DNA of 64,000 nt from SMWN01 sp965261165 (GTDB taxonomy: Bacteria; Pseudomonadota; Gammaproteobacteria; Eutrophobiales; Eutrophobiaceae). Each line of letters starts with the position of its first letter. Within the stretch, counting starts at the first letter, position 1. This document shows positions 26,652 to 36,250 of this stretch, in pieces. Below the pieces are notes generated by a model. That model saw only the letters and a list, made by a program, of their open reading frames with translations, had not been told where the DNA came from and ran no database searches. The stretch covers positions 744,001 to 808,000 of the forward strand of contig OZ253445.1 in NCBI GenBank assembly GCA_965261165.1, given 5' to 3'. Made by a program: the position numbers and the translations under genes.

Positions 26652-27407
26652 ATGTTAAGTGTTAAAAATTTAAAAGCATCTGCCGAAGACAAACAAATTC
26701 TTAAAGGCCTTAATCTTGAGATTAAGGCTGGCGAGGTTCATGCCATCATGGGGCCAAATGGGTCTGGGAAAAGTACTCTGGCAAATGTCCTTGCTGGTCA
26801 CGATGGCTATACCGTCGATAGCGGCGAGATTATTTATGAAAACAAAGATCTGACAAAGATGAAGCCTGAGATTCGTGCCCGCGAAGGCATATTCCTAGCC
26901 TTTCAATATCCTGTCGAAATACCAGGCGTAAATAATGTTTATTTATTAAAAGCAGCAATGAACGCCATCCGCAAACATCGCGGTGAAGCTGAACTGGATG
27001 CCTTTGAATTTCTGGCGCTGGTGAAAGAAAAAATGAAGGTCATCAAAATGAAAGAAGACCTCTTGAATCGCGCTGTCAATGAAGGCTTCTCTGGCGGCGA
27101 AAAAAAACGTAATGAAATTTTTCAGATGGCATTGCTTGAACCCAAATTAGCTATCCTTGATGAGACCGATTCGGGTCTGGATATTGATGCCCTGAAGATC
27201 GTTGCCAATGGTGTCAATGACTTACGCAATAAAGATCGCTCTATTGTACTGGTGACACATTATCAACGCTTACTGGATTACATCTTGCCTGACCATGTTC
27301 ACGTCCTGTCTGATGGCAAGATCATTAAATCTGGCGGTAAGAAACTGGCACTAGAGCTTGAAGAAAAAGGTTATAACTGGGTCTTTGAAGGAGCTGATGC
27401 GGCATGA
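26652..27407 (+). CDS. sufC: Fe-S assembly ATPase SufC
   Basis: ABC-type ATPase of the SufBC2D complex. An open frame reaches upstream into sufB, but the ATG at 26652 gives the family start MLSVKNLKASAEDKQILKG and 251 residues. Walker A is GPNGSGKST (about 35-43), the signature SGGEKKRNEIFQM, Walker B LAILDETDSGLDIDAL, and the H-loop VTHYQRLL; the SufC-specific ETDSGLD replaces the usual EPT. It overlaps sufD by four bases. Confidence 0.96.
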   Translation: MLSVKNLKASAEDKQILKGLNLEIKAGEVHAIMGPNGSGKSTLANVLAGHDGYTVDSGEIIYENKDLTKMKPEIRAREGIFLAFQYPVEIPGVNNVYLLKAAMNAIRKHRGEAELDAFEFLALVKEKMKVIKMKEDLLNRAVNEGFSGGEKKRNEIFQMALLEPKLAILDETDSGLDIDALKIVANGVNDLRNKDRSIVLVTHYQRLLDYILPDHVHVLSDGKIIKSGGKKLALELEEKGYNWVFEGADAA

Positions 27408-28780
27408 CATCCCTTTTAGCGGAAAATTTCCAGTCGGCTTTTGCGGCACAAAAAGGTATTGACTCGATACCCTGGTTGACTACTCATAGACAATCCGCAT
27501 TTGAGCAGTTTCAGGAAGCGGGTTTCCCGACACGTCGCCACGAAAACTGGAGATATACCGACGTCTCTCGCATTACCAAAACTGGATTCGTGTCAGCAGA
27601 TGCGACACATAATACTATTCAGGCTGCTGATTTGGACAAGCTGAGATTTAATACAGAAAACAGTCATGAACTAGTGTTTATCAATGGTCAGTATTCTGTA
27701 GAACATTCCAGTATTGGCAAGCTCGACGAAAAAGTCGTCATTGGCAGTCTGGCTGATGCATTAAAAAATACACCAGAACTAATCGAAAATAAATTTAATC
27801 AATTCGCTAAGAAAAATCAAACCAAGGAAAGTCAAACCAAGGAAAGTCATATTTTCGCTGCTTTAAACACCGCATTATTTAATGACGGTGCTTTTATTTA
27901 TGTACCAGACAACATTGTTATTGCAACGCCTATCGTCATCTATTTTATCTCCAGTCCCAGCGGCAACGAAGAGAGATTGGCAACAACCCCACGTAATTTA
28001 ATCATCATAGGTAAAAATTCACAGGCCAACGTGATTGAGAGCTTCCATGGGCTAGAAGGTGTGGTCAGCTTTACCAATACCATTACCGAGATTGACACTG
28101 CTGAAGGTGCGGTGCTTGAGCATTACAAAATACAACAGGAAAACAGCGATAATTTTCATATCGGTGGGGCACATTTTAAACAACATCGTAATAGCCATGT
28201 CGAGTCACACTCTATTTCATTAGGCGGTGCGATTGTCCGCAATGATATTGTCATAGAATTAGCTGACGAAGGCGCTGAGATTATTTTAAATGGACTTTAT
28301 ATGGGCAATGGCAACCAACATATCGATAATCACACGCTGGTAAATCATGCAAAACCAAATACTCAAAGTAACGAAAATTATCGTGGCGTGCTGGATGGTC
28401 GTGCCCAAGGTGTCTTTAATGGCAAAGTTATTGTGCATAAAGATGCACAGAAGACATCCGCAGCACAATCCAATGCCAACCTACTGTTATCTGATCATGC
28501 CGAGATTGATACCAAGCCTGAACTGGAGATTTATGCCGATGATGTGAAATGTAGTCACGGTGCGACCATTGGCCAGATGGATAAGAACATGTTGTTTTAC
28601 CTTCGTTCGCGCGGTCTTGATGAAGATACCGCCAGAAGTCTGCTCACCTTTGCCTTTACTGGTGAAGTAATAGCTCGCATCAAATTTACACCTATTCGTG
28701 AACAACTAGAAGTCTGCATCGGTGGCCGCTTGCCTGATACTGATTTGATTAAAGAAAATCTAAATTCTGGGGCCTTGTAA
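27404..28780 (+). CDS. sufD: Fe-S cluster assembly protein SufD
   Basis: Partner of SufB in the scaffold. The 458 residues have FPTRRHENWRYTDVSRI near residue 40, the beta-helix core, and a C-terminal DDVKCSHGATIGQMDKNMLF with FYLRSRGLDEDTARSLL. The conserved His in KCSHGAT is the interface residue. A small in-frame duplication of 15 bases gives QTKESQTKES at about residues 138-147, in a surface loop that varies in the family. Start overlaps the sufC stop (ATGA); stop overlaps the sufS start. Confidence 0.95.
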   Translation: MTSLLAENFQSAFAAQKGIDSIPWLTTHRQSAFEQFQEAGFPTRRHENWRYTDVSRITKTGFVSADATHNTIQAADLDKLRFNTENSHELVFINGQYSVEHSSIGKLDEKVVIGSLADALKNTPELIENKFNQFAKKNQTKESQTKESHIFAALNTALFNDGAFIYVPDNIVIATPIVIYFISSPSGNEERLATTPRNLIIIGKNSQANVIESFHGLEGVVSFTNTITEIDTAEGAVLEHYKIQQENSDNFHIGGAHFKQHRNSHVESHSISLGGAIVRNDIVIELADEGAEIILNGLYMGNGNQHIDNHTLVNHAKPNTQSNENYRGVLDGRAQGVFNGKVIVHKDAQKTSAAQSNANLLLSDHAEIDTKPELEIYADDVKCSHGATIGQMDKNMLFYLRSRGLDEDTARSLLTFAFTGEVIARIKFTPIREQLEVCIGGRLPDTDLIKENLNSGAL

Positions 28781-30033
28781 TGTCGGAAACAAATACTGCA
28801 AATAATCTTAAACCCGCATTAGATATTGAAAAGATACGTCGCGATTTTCCGATCTTGCATCAAAATATCAATAGCAAACCTTTAGTCTATCTGGATAACG
28901 CCGCAACCTCGCAGAAACCCAGGAAAGTCATCGAAACGCTGAATAAATATTATACACAGGATAATGCCAACATTCATCGCGGTGTGCATACCTTAAGTGA
29001 GCGAGCGACAGCCAATTACGAAGCAGCCCGAGCTAAGGTACGTGATTTTCTTAACGCCAGCTCGGAGAAAGAGATTATTTTTGTGCGTGGAGTAACCGAA
29101 GGCATCAATCTCATTGCCCAGAGTTATGGCAGAACCAATCTTAAAGCCAGTGATGAAATCATTATTTCCACCATGGAACACCACTCGAACATTGTGCCGT
29201 GGCAGTTACTTTGTGAACAAACTGGCGCAATACTGAAAATCATCCCAATCAATGATGCTGGTGAACTGATTATTGAAGAGTTTGAAAAATTACTCAGCGC
29301 AAAGACAAAAATTGTTTCGGTAGTACATATCTCCAATGCCTTGGGAACAATCAATCAGATTCAAACTATTATTGACCGTGCCCATGAGCATAATGCGATT
29401 ACCATTATTGATGGCGCCCAAGCTGCGCCACACACACCTATAGATGTGCAGACGCTGAATTGTGATTTTTATGTTTTCTCCGGACACAAATTATTTGGCC
29501 CCACAGGTATCGGCGCACTTTACGGCAAAATAGCGTTACTTGAAACCATACCTCCATGGCAAGGTGGCGGTGATATGATCAAGATGGTGTCATTCGAAGA
29601 AACCATATATGCCAATCTGCCTTATAAATTTGAAGCAGGTACACCGAATATTGCTGGCGTTGTTGGATTAGGTGCCGCTATTGACTACCTCAATTCAATT
29701 GGCTTTGATGCCATTGCTGCTTATGAATATGAACTACTTGAATATGCCACGGCAAAGGCCAGTCAAATTAAAGGCCTACGCCTGATTGGTACAGCAGCAC
29801 AGAAAGCCAGCATCTTGTCTTTCGTTATGGACGGCGTTCATCCGCACGATATAGGCACTATCCTTGATCACGAAGGTATTGCTATACGTACAGGACATCA
29901 TTGTGCCATGCCGGTAATGACATATTTTAATATACCTGCAACTGCGCGCGCTTCCTTTGCTTTCTATAACACCTTTGCAGAAATTGATCGTTTGATAGAA
30001 GCAATAGAGAAAGCCAGAGAGATGTTTGCCTGA
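28780..30033 (+). CDS. sufS: Cysteine desulfurase SufS
   Basis: Class II PLP enzyme that takes sulfur from cysteine for cluster assembly. The 417 residues contain VYLDNAATSQKPRKVI, NIHRGVHTLSERAT, the aspartate in TIIDGAQAAPH that pairs with the cofactor, the Schiff-base lysine in FYVFSGHKLFGPTGIG, and the reactive cysteine in IRTGHHCAMPVM. It shares its first base with the last base of sufD and its last base with the first of sufU, so translation is tightly coupled. Confidence 0.96.
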   Translation: MSETNTANNLKPALDIEKIRRDFPILHQNINSKPLVYLDNAATSQKPRKVIETLNKYYTQDNANIHRGVHTLSERATANYEAARAKVRDFLNASSEKEIIFVRGVTEGINLIAQSYGRTNLKASDEIIISTMEHHSNIVPWQLLCEQTGAILKIIPINDAGELIIEEFEKLLSAKTKIVSVVHISNALGTINQIQTIIDRAHEHNAITIIDGAQAAPHTPIDVQTLNCDFYVFSGHKLFGPTGIGALYGKIALLETIPPWQGGGDMIKMVSFEETIYANLPYKFEAGTPNIAGVVGLGAAIDYLNSIGFDAIAAYEYELLEYATAKASQIKGLRLIGTAAQKASILSFVMDGVHPHDIGTILDHEGIAIRTGHHCAMPVMTYFNIPATARASFAFYNTFAEIDRLIEAIEKAREMFA

Positions 30034-30491
30034 TGTTTGATTTAAAAGACCTCTATCAGGAAGTGATTATTGACCACAATCGCAGTCCCAGAAATTTTGG
30101 CAAACTGGAAAATCCAACTCAGGTTGCTGAAGGTTATAACCCGCTTTGTGGTGATAAATTAAATCTTTATTTAAAAACAGAAGATGATTTAATCACGGAT
30201 GTCAGTTTTGATGGTTCTGGCTGTGCAATTTCGGTTGCCTCTGCATCTCTAATGACAGATTCATTAAAAAGCAAAACCATCGAAGAAGCCGAACAACTGT
30301 TCGAGAATTTTCACGATTTGATCATGCAAGAGGAATATCCTGACGAGGAACAAATGCAGTCACTGGGAAAGCTCGCTGCGCTGGCGGGTATTAAAGAATA
30401 TCCAGCACGCGTCAAATGCGCGACACTTTCCTGGCACACTCTGCGCTCAGCCCTACAGGGCGACACCCTGTGTTCCGCGACAACAGAATAA
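30033..30491 (+). CDS. sufU: SufU-type IscU-like sulfur acceptor
   Basis: A 152-residue IscU-fold protein. The motifs NPLCGDKLNLYL, GSGCAISVASASLMTD and RVKCATLSWHTL give the three cysteines and the acidic residue of SufU, including the insert between the second and third motif that distinguishes SufU from IscU. In organisms with this layout SufU acts as sulfur shuttle for SufS in place of SufE; no sufE is in the window, in agreement. Confidence 0.93.
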   Translation: MFDLKDLYQEVIIDHNRSPRNFGKLENPTQVAEGYNPLCGDKLNLYLKTEDDLITDVSFDGSGCAISVASASLMTDSLKSKTIEEAEQLFENFHDLIMQEEYPDEEQMQSLGKLAALAGIKEYPARVKCATLSWHTLRSALQGDTLCSATTE

Positions 30492-30504
30492 TTGAGAGCC
30501 AAAC

Positions 30505-31059
30505 ATGCAAAGTAATGAGACGATTACCCTGATACGAGACTGCGACGCTGCATTGATCCCTGATGGCACACCTATCACGCTGGAAAAGAACAGCATCGTC
30601 ACCATCACTCAAGCCCTAGGCGGCAGCTACACGGTAAATATCAATGGCAATCTTGCCCGCGTTGATAGTAAAAATGCTGATGCGCTGGGATTTGAAGTTG
30701 AAAACAAGCAAAATGAGATCATAGAGAAAGAATTAACTGGTAATGGCACCGTAGAGGAAACATTAATCTGGGATCAATTACACACTTGCTACGATCCAGA
30801 AATCCCCATCGACATTGTCGAATTGGGACTGATCTATAATTGCAGTGTTACGCCCGTCGAAGCAGGTAATCAGGTGGATATCACCATGACTTTGACTGCG
30901 CCTGGTTGTGGTATGGGTGAATTTCTGGCTGACGATGTACGCACCAAAATAAATAGCCTGCCTAATGTTACCCAGGTTAATGTCGAACTGACTTTTGATC
31001 CGCCATGGAATCAAACCATGATGTCAGAAGCGGCAAGATTACAAACGGGTCTCTATTGA
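30505..31059 (+). CDS. sufT: SufT, MIP18/DUF59 Fe-S maturation factor
   Basis: A 184-residue protein with an N-terminal small beta domain (GGSYTVNINGNLARVDSKN, about 30-55) and a C-terminal DUF59/MIP18 domain: HTCYDPEIPIDIVELGLIYN, then the conserved cysteine motif LTAPGCGMGEFLADDVR and VELTFDPPWNQTMMS. This two-part layout is that of SufT, which helps deliver clusters to certain targets. It sits 13 bases after sufU within the suf operon. Confidence 0.92.
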   Translation: MQSNETITLIRDCDAALIPDGTPITLEKNSIVTITQALGGSYTVNINGNLARVDSKNADALGFEVENKQNEIIEKELTGNGTVEETLIWDQLHTCYDPEIPIDIVELGLIYNCSVTPVEAGNQVDITMTLTAPGCGMGEFLADDVRTKINSLPNVTQVNVELTFDPPWNQTMMSEAARLQTGLY

Positions 31060-31068
31060 CGCCTCTCT

Positions 31069-31112
31069 ACTATTAATAACTCTTCTAGAAACTATTAATA
31101 ACTCTTCTAGAA
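31069..31112. repeat. Perfect 22-bp tandem duplication before the Rieske gene
   Basis: Two identical 22-base copies beginning ACTATTAATAACTC and ending TTCTAGAA lie directly head to tail between sufT and the ferredoxin gene. The second copy ends eight bases before the next start codon. The copies contain no clear ribosome-binding site. Confidence 0.95.
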
Positions 31113-31119
31113 TTCTATT

Positions 31120-31458
31120 ATGTCAGACTGGATTAACATCGAACCTATAGAACTCTTTACCCTAGGTCAGGCTCGACAGGTTGACCTAGGTGATGTGCAA
31201 ATTGCCGTGTTCAATATTAATGGTGAATATCATGCCATTGAAGATAACTGCAGCCACGATAATTCCCCACTGCTGGATTGCAGTGTGGAGACCTCGCAAC
31301 TACTCGATGGTGATCAAATTATCTGTCCACGACATGGTGCCAGATTTTGCCTGAAAACAGGTGCTGTTCTTACGCCTCCAGCCTATGAAAATATACCGAT
31401 TTTTCCTGTCCAGATCGCCAATGGTATCGTTCAAACACGCGACAATCGTTGGGATTAA
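31120..31458 (+). CDS. Rieske-type [2Fe-2S] ferredoxin
   Basis: A 112-residue soluble ferredoxin of the non-heme oxygenase type. Cluster ligands are in NCSHDNSPLL (Cys-x-His) and ICPRHGARFCLKTG (Cys-x2-His), about 26 residues apart; the rest is the usual beta sandwich (FNINGEYHAIED, YENIPIFPVQI). It closes the suf cluster, as it does in several gammaproteobacteria. Whether it serves cluster assembly or some oxygenase is not shown. Confidence 0.9.
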   Translation: MSDWINIEPIELFTLGQARQVDLGDVQIAVFNINGEYHAIEDNCSHDNSPLLDCSVETSQLLDGDQIICPRHGARFCLKTGAVLTPPAYENIPIFPVQIANGIVQTRDNRWD

Positions 31459-31606
31459 GACAAAAAAACCAGCACTTAATCAGATTTTTGTCATATCGAG
31501 CTATATAAGGCCTTTAACCCTTTAATCCAAGTACGTATAATTCCGCGTTTAATTATTTAGCAACCTGATTTTCCTTTGGGAATCTTTTTTGGAGTTTGGC
31601 AAGTAA

Positions 31607-32044
31607 ATGGCCGTTGAGCGCACGCTATCCATCATCAAACCCGATGCGGTAGCAAAAAATTATATTGGAGGAATCTACTCCCGATTTGAAGCAAATAATC
31701 TGCATATCGTTGCTGCTAAAATGGTGCACTTAACCAAAGAGCAGGCTGAAGAATTTTACGCGGTTCATAAAGAGCGTCCTTTCTATTCCATGCTGATTGA
31801 ATTTATGATCTCTGGGCCAGTTGCGATCACTATTCTCGAAGGTGAAGATGCCATCGCAAAATACCGCACATTGATGGGGGCGACTATGCCAGAGTTTGCT
31901 GCCCCCGGAACAATTCGTTATGACATGGCAAGAGATGGCAAAGCTAACGAAAATGCGGTACATGGTTCTGATGCGCCAGAAACAGCGGTAGAAGAAATTA
32001 AATTTTTCTTCAAGCCAGAAGAAATCTGCGAGCGCACGCGGTAA
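31607..32044 (+). CDS. ndk: Nucleoside diphosphate kinase
   Basis: Transfers the gamma phosphate between nucleoside di- and triphosphates through a phosphohistidine. The 145 residues include ERTLSIIKPDAVAKN at the start, KERPFYSMLIEFMISGP, and the active-site NAVHGSDAPETA with its histidine. It begins the conserved ndk-rlmN-pilW-rodZ run, nine bases before rlmN. Confidence 0.97.
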   Translation: MAVERTLSIIKPDAVAKNYIGGIYSRFEANNLHIVAAKMVHLTKEQAEEFYAVHKERPFYSMLIEFMISGPVAITILEGEDAIAKYRTLMGATMPEFAAPGTIRYDMARDGKANENAVHGSDAPETAVEEIKFFFKPEEICERTR

Positions 32045-32053
32045 CTATGGAGC

Positions 32054-33145
32054 ATGAACAAGCAAACCAATCTGCTTGATCTGGATCGACAATCCATGGA
32101 GACTTACTTTGCCGATCTAGGGGAAAAACCCTTTCGTGCCGCCCAAGTACTGAAATGGATCTACCAACACGGCATCACCGATTTCTCGGAGATGACAACT
32201 TTAAGCAAAACACTCCGCGAGAAATTATCTGAAGTCGCTCATATTAAGTTACCAAAAATTATCTCCGAACAAATATCAGAAGACGGCACGCGCAAATGGT
32301 TGTTCGGACTTGATGCCAAAAATAGCATAGAGACCGTATTCATTCCTGAAAAGGACAGAGGTACCTTATGTATCTCATCTCAGGTAGGTTGCGCACTGGA
32401 CTGCAGCTTCTGCTCTACTGGTAAACAGGGCTTTAATCGTAACCTGTCTACTGGGGAGATCATTGGTCAATTATGGATTGCTTGTCAGGCACTTGGGCAG
32501 TACGAACGCAGAGAGCGTACTATCAGTAATATTGTCATGATGGGCATGGGCGAACCTATGCTTAATTTTGATAATGTTGTCAGTGCTATGAATCTGATGA
32601 TGGAAGATCATGCGTATGGTCTCTCTCGAAAACGAGTCACCTTAAGTACATCAGGTCTGGTGCCAGCAATTGATAAACTGGCAAAAATAAGTGATGTCAG
32701 TCTGGCTATTTCACTACATGCAACCAATGATAAACTGCGTAACCAGCTAGTCCCCATTAACAAGAGCTTTCCTATCTCTGAGTTAATGGATGCATGCAGG
32801 AGATATGCAACAACCCGTGCCATAGATACCATCACATTCGAATATGTTATGCTGAGCGGTATTAACGATAGTGAAGCCGAGGCCTATATGCTTGTAAAGC
32901 TAATGAATGGAATCCCTGCAAAGATTAACCTGATTCCATTCAATCCCTTTCCTGGAACTCACTACAAATGTTCCAGCACAATGGTAATTGACAAATTCAG
33001 GGACATTTTAATCAAGGGCGGTGTTTTCACTATTACGCGCAAAACCAGAGGTAAAGATATTGATGCAGCCTGTGGTCAATTGGTTGGCAAAGTCATGGCA
33101 CGTGCGAAGAAATATCAACACACTCAAATGGATAATCAGGCATGA
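32054..33145 (+). CDS. rlmN: Dual-specificity 23S rRNA/tRNA adenine-C2 methyltransferase RlmN
   Basis: Radical SAM enzyme that makes m2A2503 in 23S rRNA and m2A37 in some tRNAs. The 363 residues have the cluster motif CALDCSFCSTGKQGFNRN (CX3CX2C, near residue 115-122), GMGEPMLNFDNV and LSTSGLVPAI. The C-terminal CGQLV carries the methyl-bearing cysteine. The stop overlaps the next start by four bases. Confidence 0.96.
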   Translation: MNKQTNLLDLDRQSMETYFADLGEKPFRAAQVLKWIYQHGITDFSEMTTLSKTLREKLSEVAHIKLPKIISEQISEDGTRKWLFGLDAKNSIETVFIPEKDRGTLCISSQVGCALDCSFCSTGKQGFNRNLSTGEIIGQLWIACQALGQYERRERTISNIVMMGMGEPMLNFDNVVSAMNLMMEDHAYGLSRKRVTLSTSGLVPAIDKLAKISDVSLAISLHATNDKLRNQLVPINKSFPISELMDACRRYATTRAIDTITFEYVMLSGINDSEAEAYMLVKLMNGIPAKINLIPFNPFPGTHYKCSSTMVIDKFRDILIKGGVFTITRKTRGKDIDAACGQLVGKVMARAKKYQHTQMDNQA

Positions 33146-33909
33146 GAAAAATTGCTCTTACTATTATCCTTTTTTCCCTTGGTCTGGGCTTAAAAGGATG
33201 CAATCAGGTTGCAGACAGTTCTGTATCTACAATAGCAAGAAGCAACGATATTGCGGAATCTAACCTCAGACTTGGAATCGCATACTTACAGACAGGAGAA
33301 TACGAAAAAGCCCTAAAAAAAATTCAAAAGGCACGAAGCGCTGATAGAAATTATCCGCCTATATACAATGCCCTAGGAGTTCTATACCAGCGGCTTGGAG
33401 AAAAAGTAAAGGCAGAAGGTTTTTTTAAGAAAGCGCTTAGCTTGAATCGCTCGGATTCTTCCTCTTTGAATAACTACGGTCAATTCCTTTGCCGAGAATC
33501 TCGCTTCAATGAGGCTGAGGTAACTTTCCTGAAGGCTGCAAACAACCCACTATATGCAACACCAGAAATTGCATTTTCGAATGCTGGCAGTTGCGCCATG
33601 AAACAGGGCAAATTAGATATCGCTGAAACGTATTTTAGAAATGCGTTGGAAAAGAACCCCAAAATCTCTATTGCCCTGTTGCAAATGGCTGAAATTTCAT
33701 ACACCACTGAAAACTACCTGTCAGCAAGAGGGTATTTACAACGATACCTCGAAGGAAATTCCCATTCAGCGAAGAGTCTTTGGCTCGGTATCAAAGTTGA
33801 AAAGGAACTAGGTGAAAAGGATACATTGGCAAGCTACAAACTATTATTAAAAAATAAATTTCCAAATAGCAAGGAAACCAAGCTACTAAATGACAGCTTG
33901 ACCAGATAA
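33142..33909 (+). CDS. pilW: Type IV pilus biogenesis lipoprotein PilW/PilF
   Basis: Outer-membrane pilotin that helps PilQ secretin assembly. The 255 residues begin with a lipoprotein signal ending LGLKGC (Cys20), with Lys at -2, which is unusual for a lipobox, and continue with TPR repeats: LRLGIAYLQTGEYEKALKKI, YNALGVLYQRLGEKVKAEGF, and others to about residue 230. No other pilus gene is in the window. The name follows the conserved place between rlmN and rodZ. Confidence 0.9.
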   Translation: MRKIALTIILFSLGLGLKGCNQVADSSVSTIARSNDIAESNLRLGIAYLQTGEYEKALKKIQKARSADRNYPPIYNALGVLYQRLGEKVKAEGFFKKALSLNRSDSSSLNNYGQFLCRESRFNEAEVTFLKAANNPLYATPEIAFSNAGSCAMKQGKLDIAETYFRNALEKNPKISIALLQMAEISYTTENYLSARGYLQRYLEGNSHSAKSLWLGIKVEKELGEKDTLASYKLLLKNKFPNSKETKLLNDSLTR

Positions 33910-34782
33910 ATGCCAGAAGATCAATTAGAAGATAATAAAGAACTTGGAGCTTTGCTCGCTAGGGCCAGAGAGAAGTTGTTTTTATCCCAAAAAGATATCG
34001 CCTCCAGACTTAATCTGAAGGAAAGCATTATTACAGCGTTGGATGCTAACGACTTCGATAAATTACCTGCACCGACCTATGTCAGAGGCTATATCAGAAG
34101 TTATGCGCGTACCGTTAAGCTAGATGCGGATAGCCTCATCGACATCTACGAAAGCTCAGCCAAATCACCTCCAGAGATCCTGCCAGATGTCAAACCTGTG
34201 GTTCAGGCAAGCAATAGAGATAAGCCTATGCAAGCGATAACTTATCTGGTTACTTTTGCATTGGTTATTTTGATTATCGCCTGGTGGCAAGGCCAGCATA
34301 TTGCCGACACGGATTTTGTCATGATCAATACCAAGACTAGCTCAGGAGGAAAATATCCAGGTGGCTTCACTTATACTTATGATATTGTCAGCCATCCAGA
34401 AATGCTTGATGCGTCTAAAATGGCTAAATTAGGTGATAGTGAGCTAAAAAATACGAAAATTGTTAATCCAAGCAAATCCCGTGAGTCAAAAATCGATAAT
34501 ATTTTATCGGCAGAAGATTTATCCAGCATGAATGCGCAAGTAAATTCAGGCATCTTAAAAATAGAATTAACTGCTGAATCATGGATTGAGGTATATGACG
34601 CTTTAGGTAAAAAGCTTTATCTTAACCTTGCCAAACCGGGCGAGAAAATCAGCATCATTGGCGCAGTACCATTATCAGTCAAACTCGGTAACGCCAAAGC
34701 TGTTTCAGTTAATTTTAACGGCAAGGCATTCGATAGCAAAGAATACGCCAAGGCAAATATTGCGCGTTTTCTGTTGGAATAA
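33910..34782 (+). CDS. rodZ: Cytoskeletal protein RodZ
   Basis: Inner-membrane MreB partner needed for rod shape. The 290 residues have a cytoplasmic helix-turn-helix domain (LLARAREKLFLSQKDIASRL, and PTYVRGYIRSYAR), one membrane helix at about 110-128 (TYLVTFALVILIIAWW), a variable linker and the periplasmic DUF4115 domain (AESWIEVYDALGKKLYLNL). It begins on the base after the pilW stop. In most relatives ispG follows; here it does not. Confidence 0.93.
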   Translation: MPEDQLEDNKELGALLARAREKLFLSQKDIASRLNLKESIITALDANDFDKLPAPTYVRGYIRSYARTVKLDADSLIDIYESSAKSPPEILPDVKPVVQASNRDKPMQAITYLVTFALVILIIAWWQGQHIADTDFVMINTKTSSGGKYPGGFTYTYDIVSHPEMLDASKMAKLGDSELKNTKIVNPSKSRESKIDNILSAEDLSSMNAQVNSGILKIELTAESWIEVYDALGKKLYLNLAKPGEKISIIGAVPLSVKLGNAKAVSVNFNGKAFDSKEYAKANIARFLLE

Positions 34783-34916
34783 GCCAACATACATTACTGG
34801 GGGAAATTTTTCGCAACACGCTGTCCGCGGGGATTTGGTTAGCACTCCATTGATGCAGAGATGATGCCCATACTCAATAGATTGTTGCTCCTATACAATG
34901 ACAAACATGACGCTTA

Positions 34917-36218
34917 ATGACTGCTATCCATCAGGTGAAGCCCTTGTCTGAGAAATTACAGGCCATACGTGGTATGACAGATATCCTGCCGCAGGAAACT
35001 TATCGCTGGCAGTTTGTTGAAAGAAAAATCACAGACATCCTAAATAAGTACAACTATCAGGAAATCCGCATGCCCGTGATCGAGAAGACCGAGCTATTCG
35101 CGTGCGCCATCGGCGAGCAGACCGATATTGTTGCCAAGGAAATGTACAGCTTTGAAGATCGTAATGGTGACAGCCTGACCCTGCGACCAGAAGGCACAGC
35201 AAGTTGCGTCAGGGCTGGGCTTGAACATGGCTTATTCCATAATCAGACGCAAAAGCTCTGGTATATGGGCCCCATGTTCAGACATGAAAGACCACAAAAA
35301 GGCAGACAAAGGCAATTTCACCAGATTGGTGTTGAGGCCTTTGGCTTTAATGGTCCGGATATTGATGCTGAACTGATCATGTTAAGTGCACGCTTGTGGC
35401 GTGAACTTGGGCTGAAGGATATTACCCTACAGTTGAATTCATTGGGGACTACCCAATCAAGAACCCGATACCGTGAGTTCCTGATTGACTATTTCTCGCA
35501 ACACGAAAATCAATTGGATGAAGATAGCCAACGGCGACGGCACACAAATCCGTTACGTATTCTTGACAGTAAAAATCCAGAGATGCGAGGATTAATCAAC
35601 GCAGCGCCAGTAATGAAAGATCATCTGGATGAGGAATCCAGATTGCACTTTGAGCAGTTACAGCACATATTAAATGAGGCGGGAGTTAAATATGAAATCA
35701 ATCCGCACCTAGTACGTGGGTTAGACTATTATGGGCAAACCGTATTTGAATGGGTTACCGATAAGCTCGGTGCACAAGGCGCCATCTGTGCAGGTGGTCG
35801 TTACAATGGTTTGATAGAACATTTTGGCGGTAAACCTGCTTCCGCCTTTGGGTTTGCGCTAGGAATGGAACGTCTGATGACATTGATTGAAACCAATGGC
35901 GATGCTATTAAACAAGCGCCACTACATGCCTATTTGATCTTATCAACTGAAGATGAAGTCACTGCCGCAGGCATGAAACTGGCGGAGAATTTGCGCAATC
36001 AACTGCCGCAACTCAGGCTTATGACCCATTGTGGTGGTGGTAGTTTTAAGAATCAGTTCAAGCGTGCTGACAAATCCGATGCGCTATTCGGCCTAATCCT
36101 GGGTAGTGATGAGGTGAAAAACCAGACCGTAGGTTTTAAGTCATTAAGAGAAAAGTCTGAGCAGGAAACCGTTTCCTGGGACGATATTGGCGATGTATTG
36201 GCAAAAAACATCCAATAG
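34917..36218 (+). CDS. hisS: Histidyl-tRNA synthetase
   Basis: Class II synthetase of 433 residues. Motifs visible are AIRGMTDILPQE at the start, TLRPEGTASCVRA, FRHERPQKGRQRQFHQIGVE (motif 2), the histidine-binding LVRGLDYYGQTVFEW and GGRYNGLIEHFGGKP (motif 3 region). The anticodon-binding domain is at the end. The ATG at 34917 is the first in frame that gives a standard N terminus. A 134-base gap separates it from rodZ, so it may have its own promoter. Confidence 0.96.
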   Translation: MTAIHQVKPLSEKLQAIRGMTDILPQETYRWQFVERKITDILNKYNYQEIRMPVIEKTELFACAIGEQTDIVAKEMYSFEDRNGDSLTLRPEGTASCVRAGLEHGLFHNQTQKLWYMGPMFRHERPQKGRQRQFHQIGVEAFGFNGPDIDAELIMLSARLWRELGLKDITLQLNSLGTTQSRTRYREFLIDYFSQHENQLDEDSQRRRHTNPLRILDSKNPEMRGLINAAPVMKDHLDEESRLHFEQLQHILNEAGVKYEINPHLVRGLDYYGQTVFEWVTDKLGAQGAICAGGRYNGLIEHFGGKPASAFGFALGMERLMTLIETNGDAIKQAPLHAYLILSTEDEVTAAGMKLAENLRNQLPQLRLMTHCGGGSFKNQFKRADKSDALFGLILGSDEVKNQTVGFKSLREKSEQETVSWDDIGDVLAKNIQ

Positions 36219-36250
36219 TTACCCGAAAGTGTTTCAGGATAGGCCATTGC

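Noticed and set aside
27815..27855. 15-bp tandem duplication in sufD (QTKESQTKES)
   Set aside because: It is real but is a short in-frame loop expansion in an otherwise normal protein; not reported as a separate finding.
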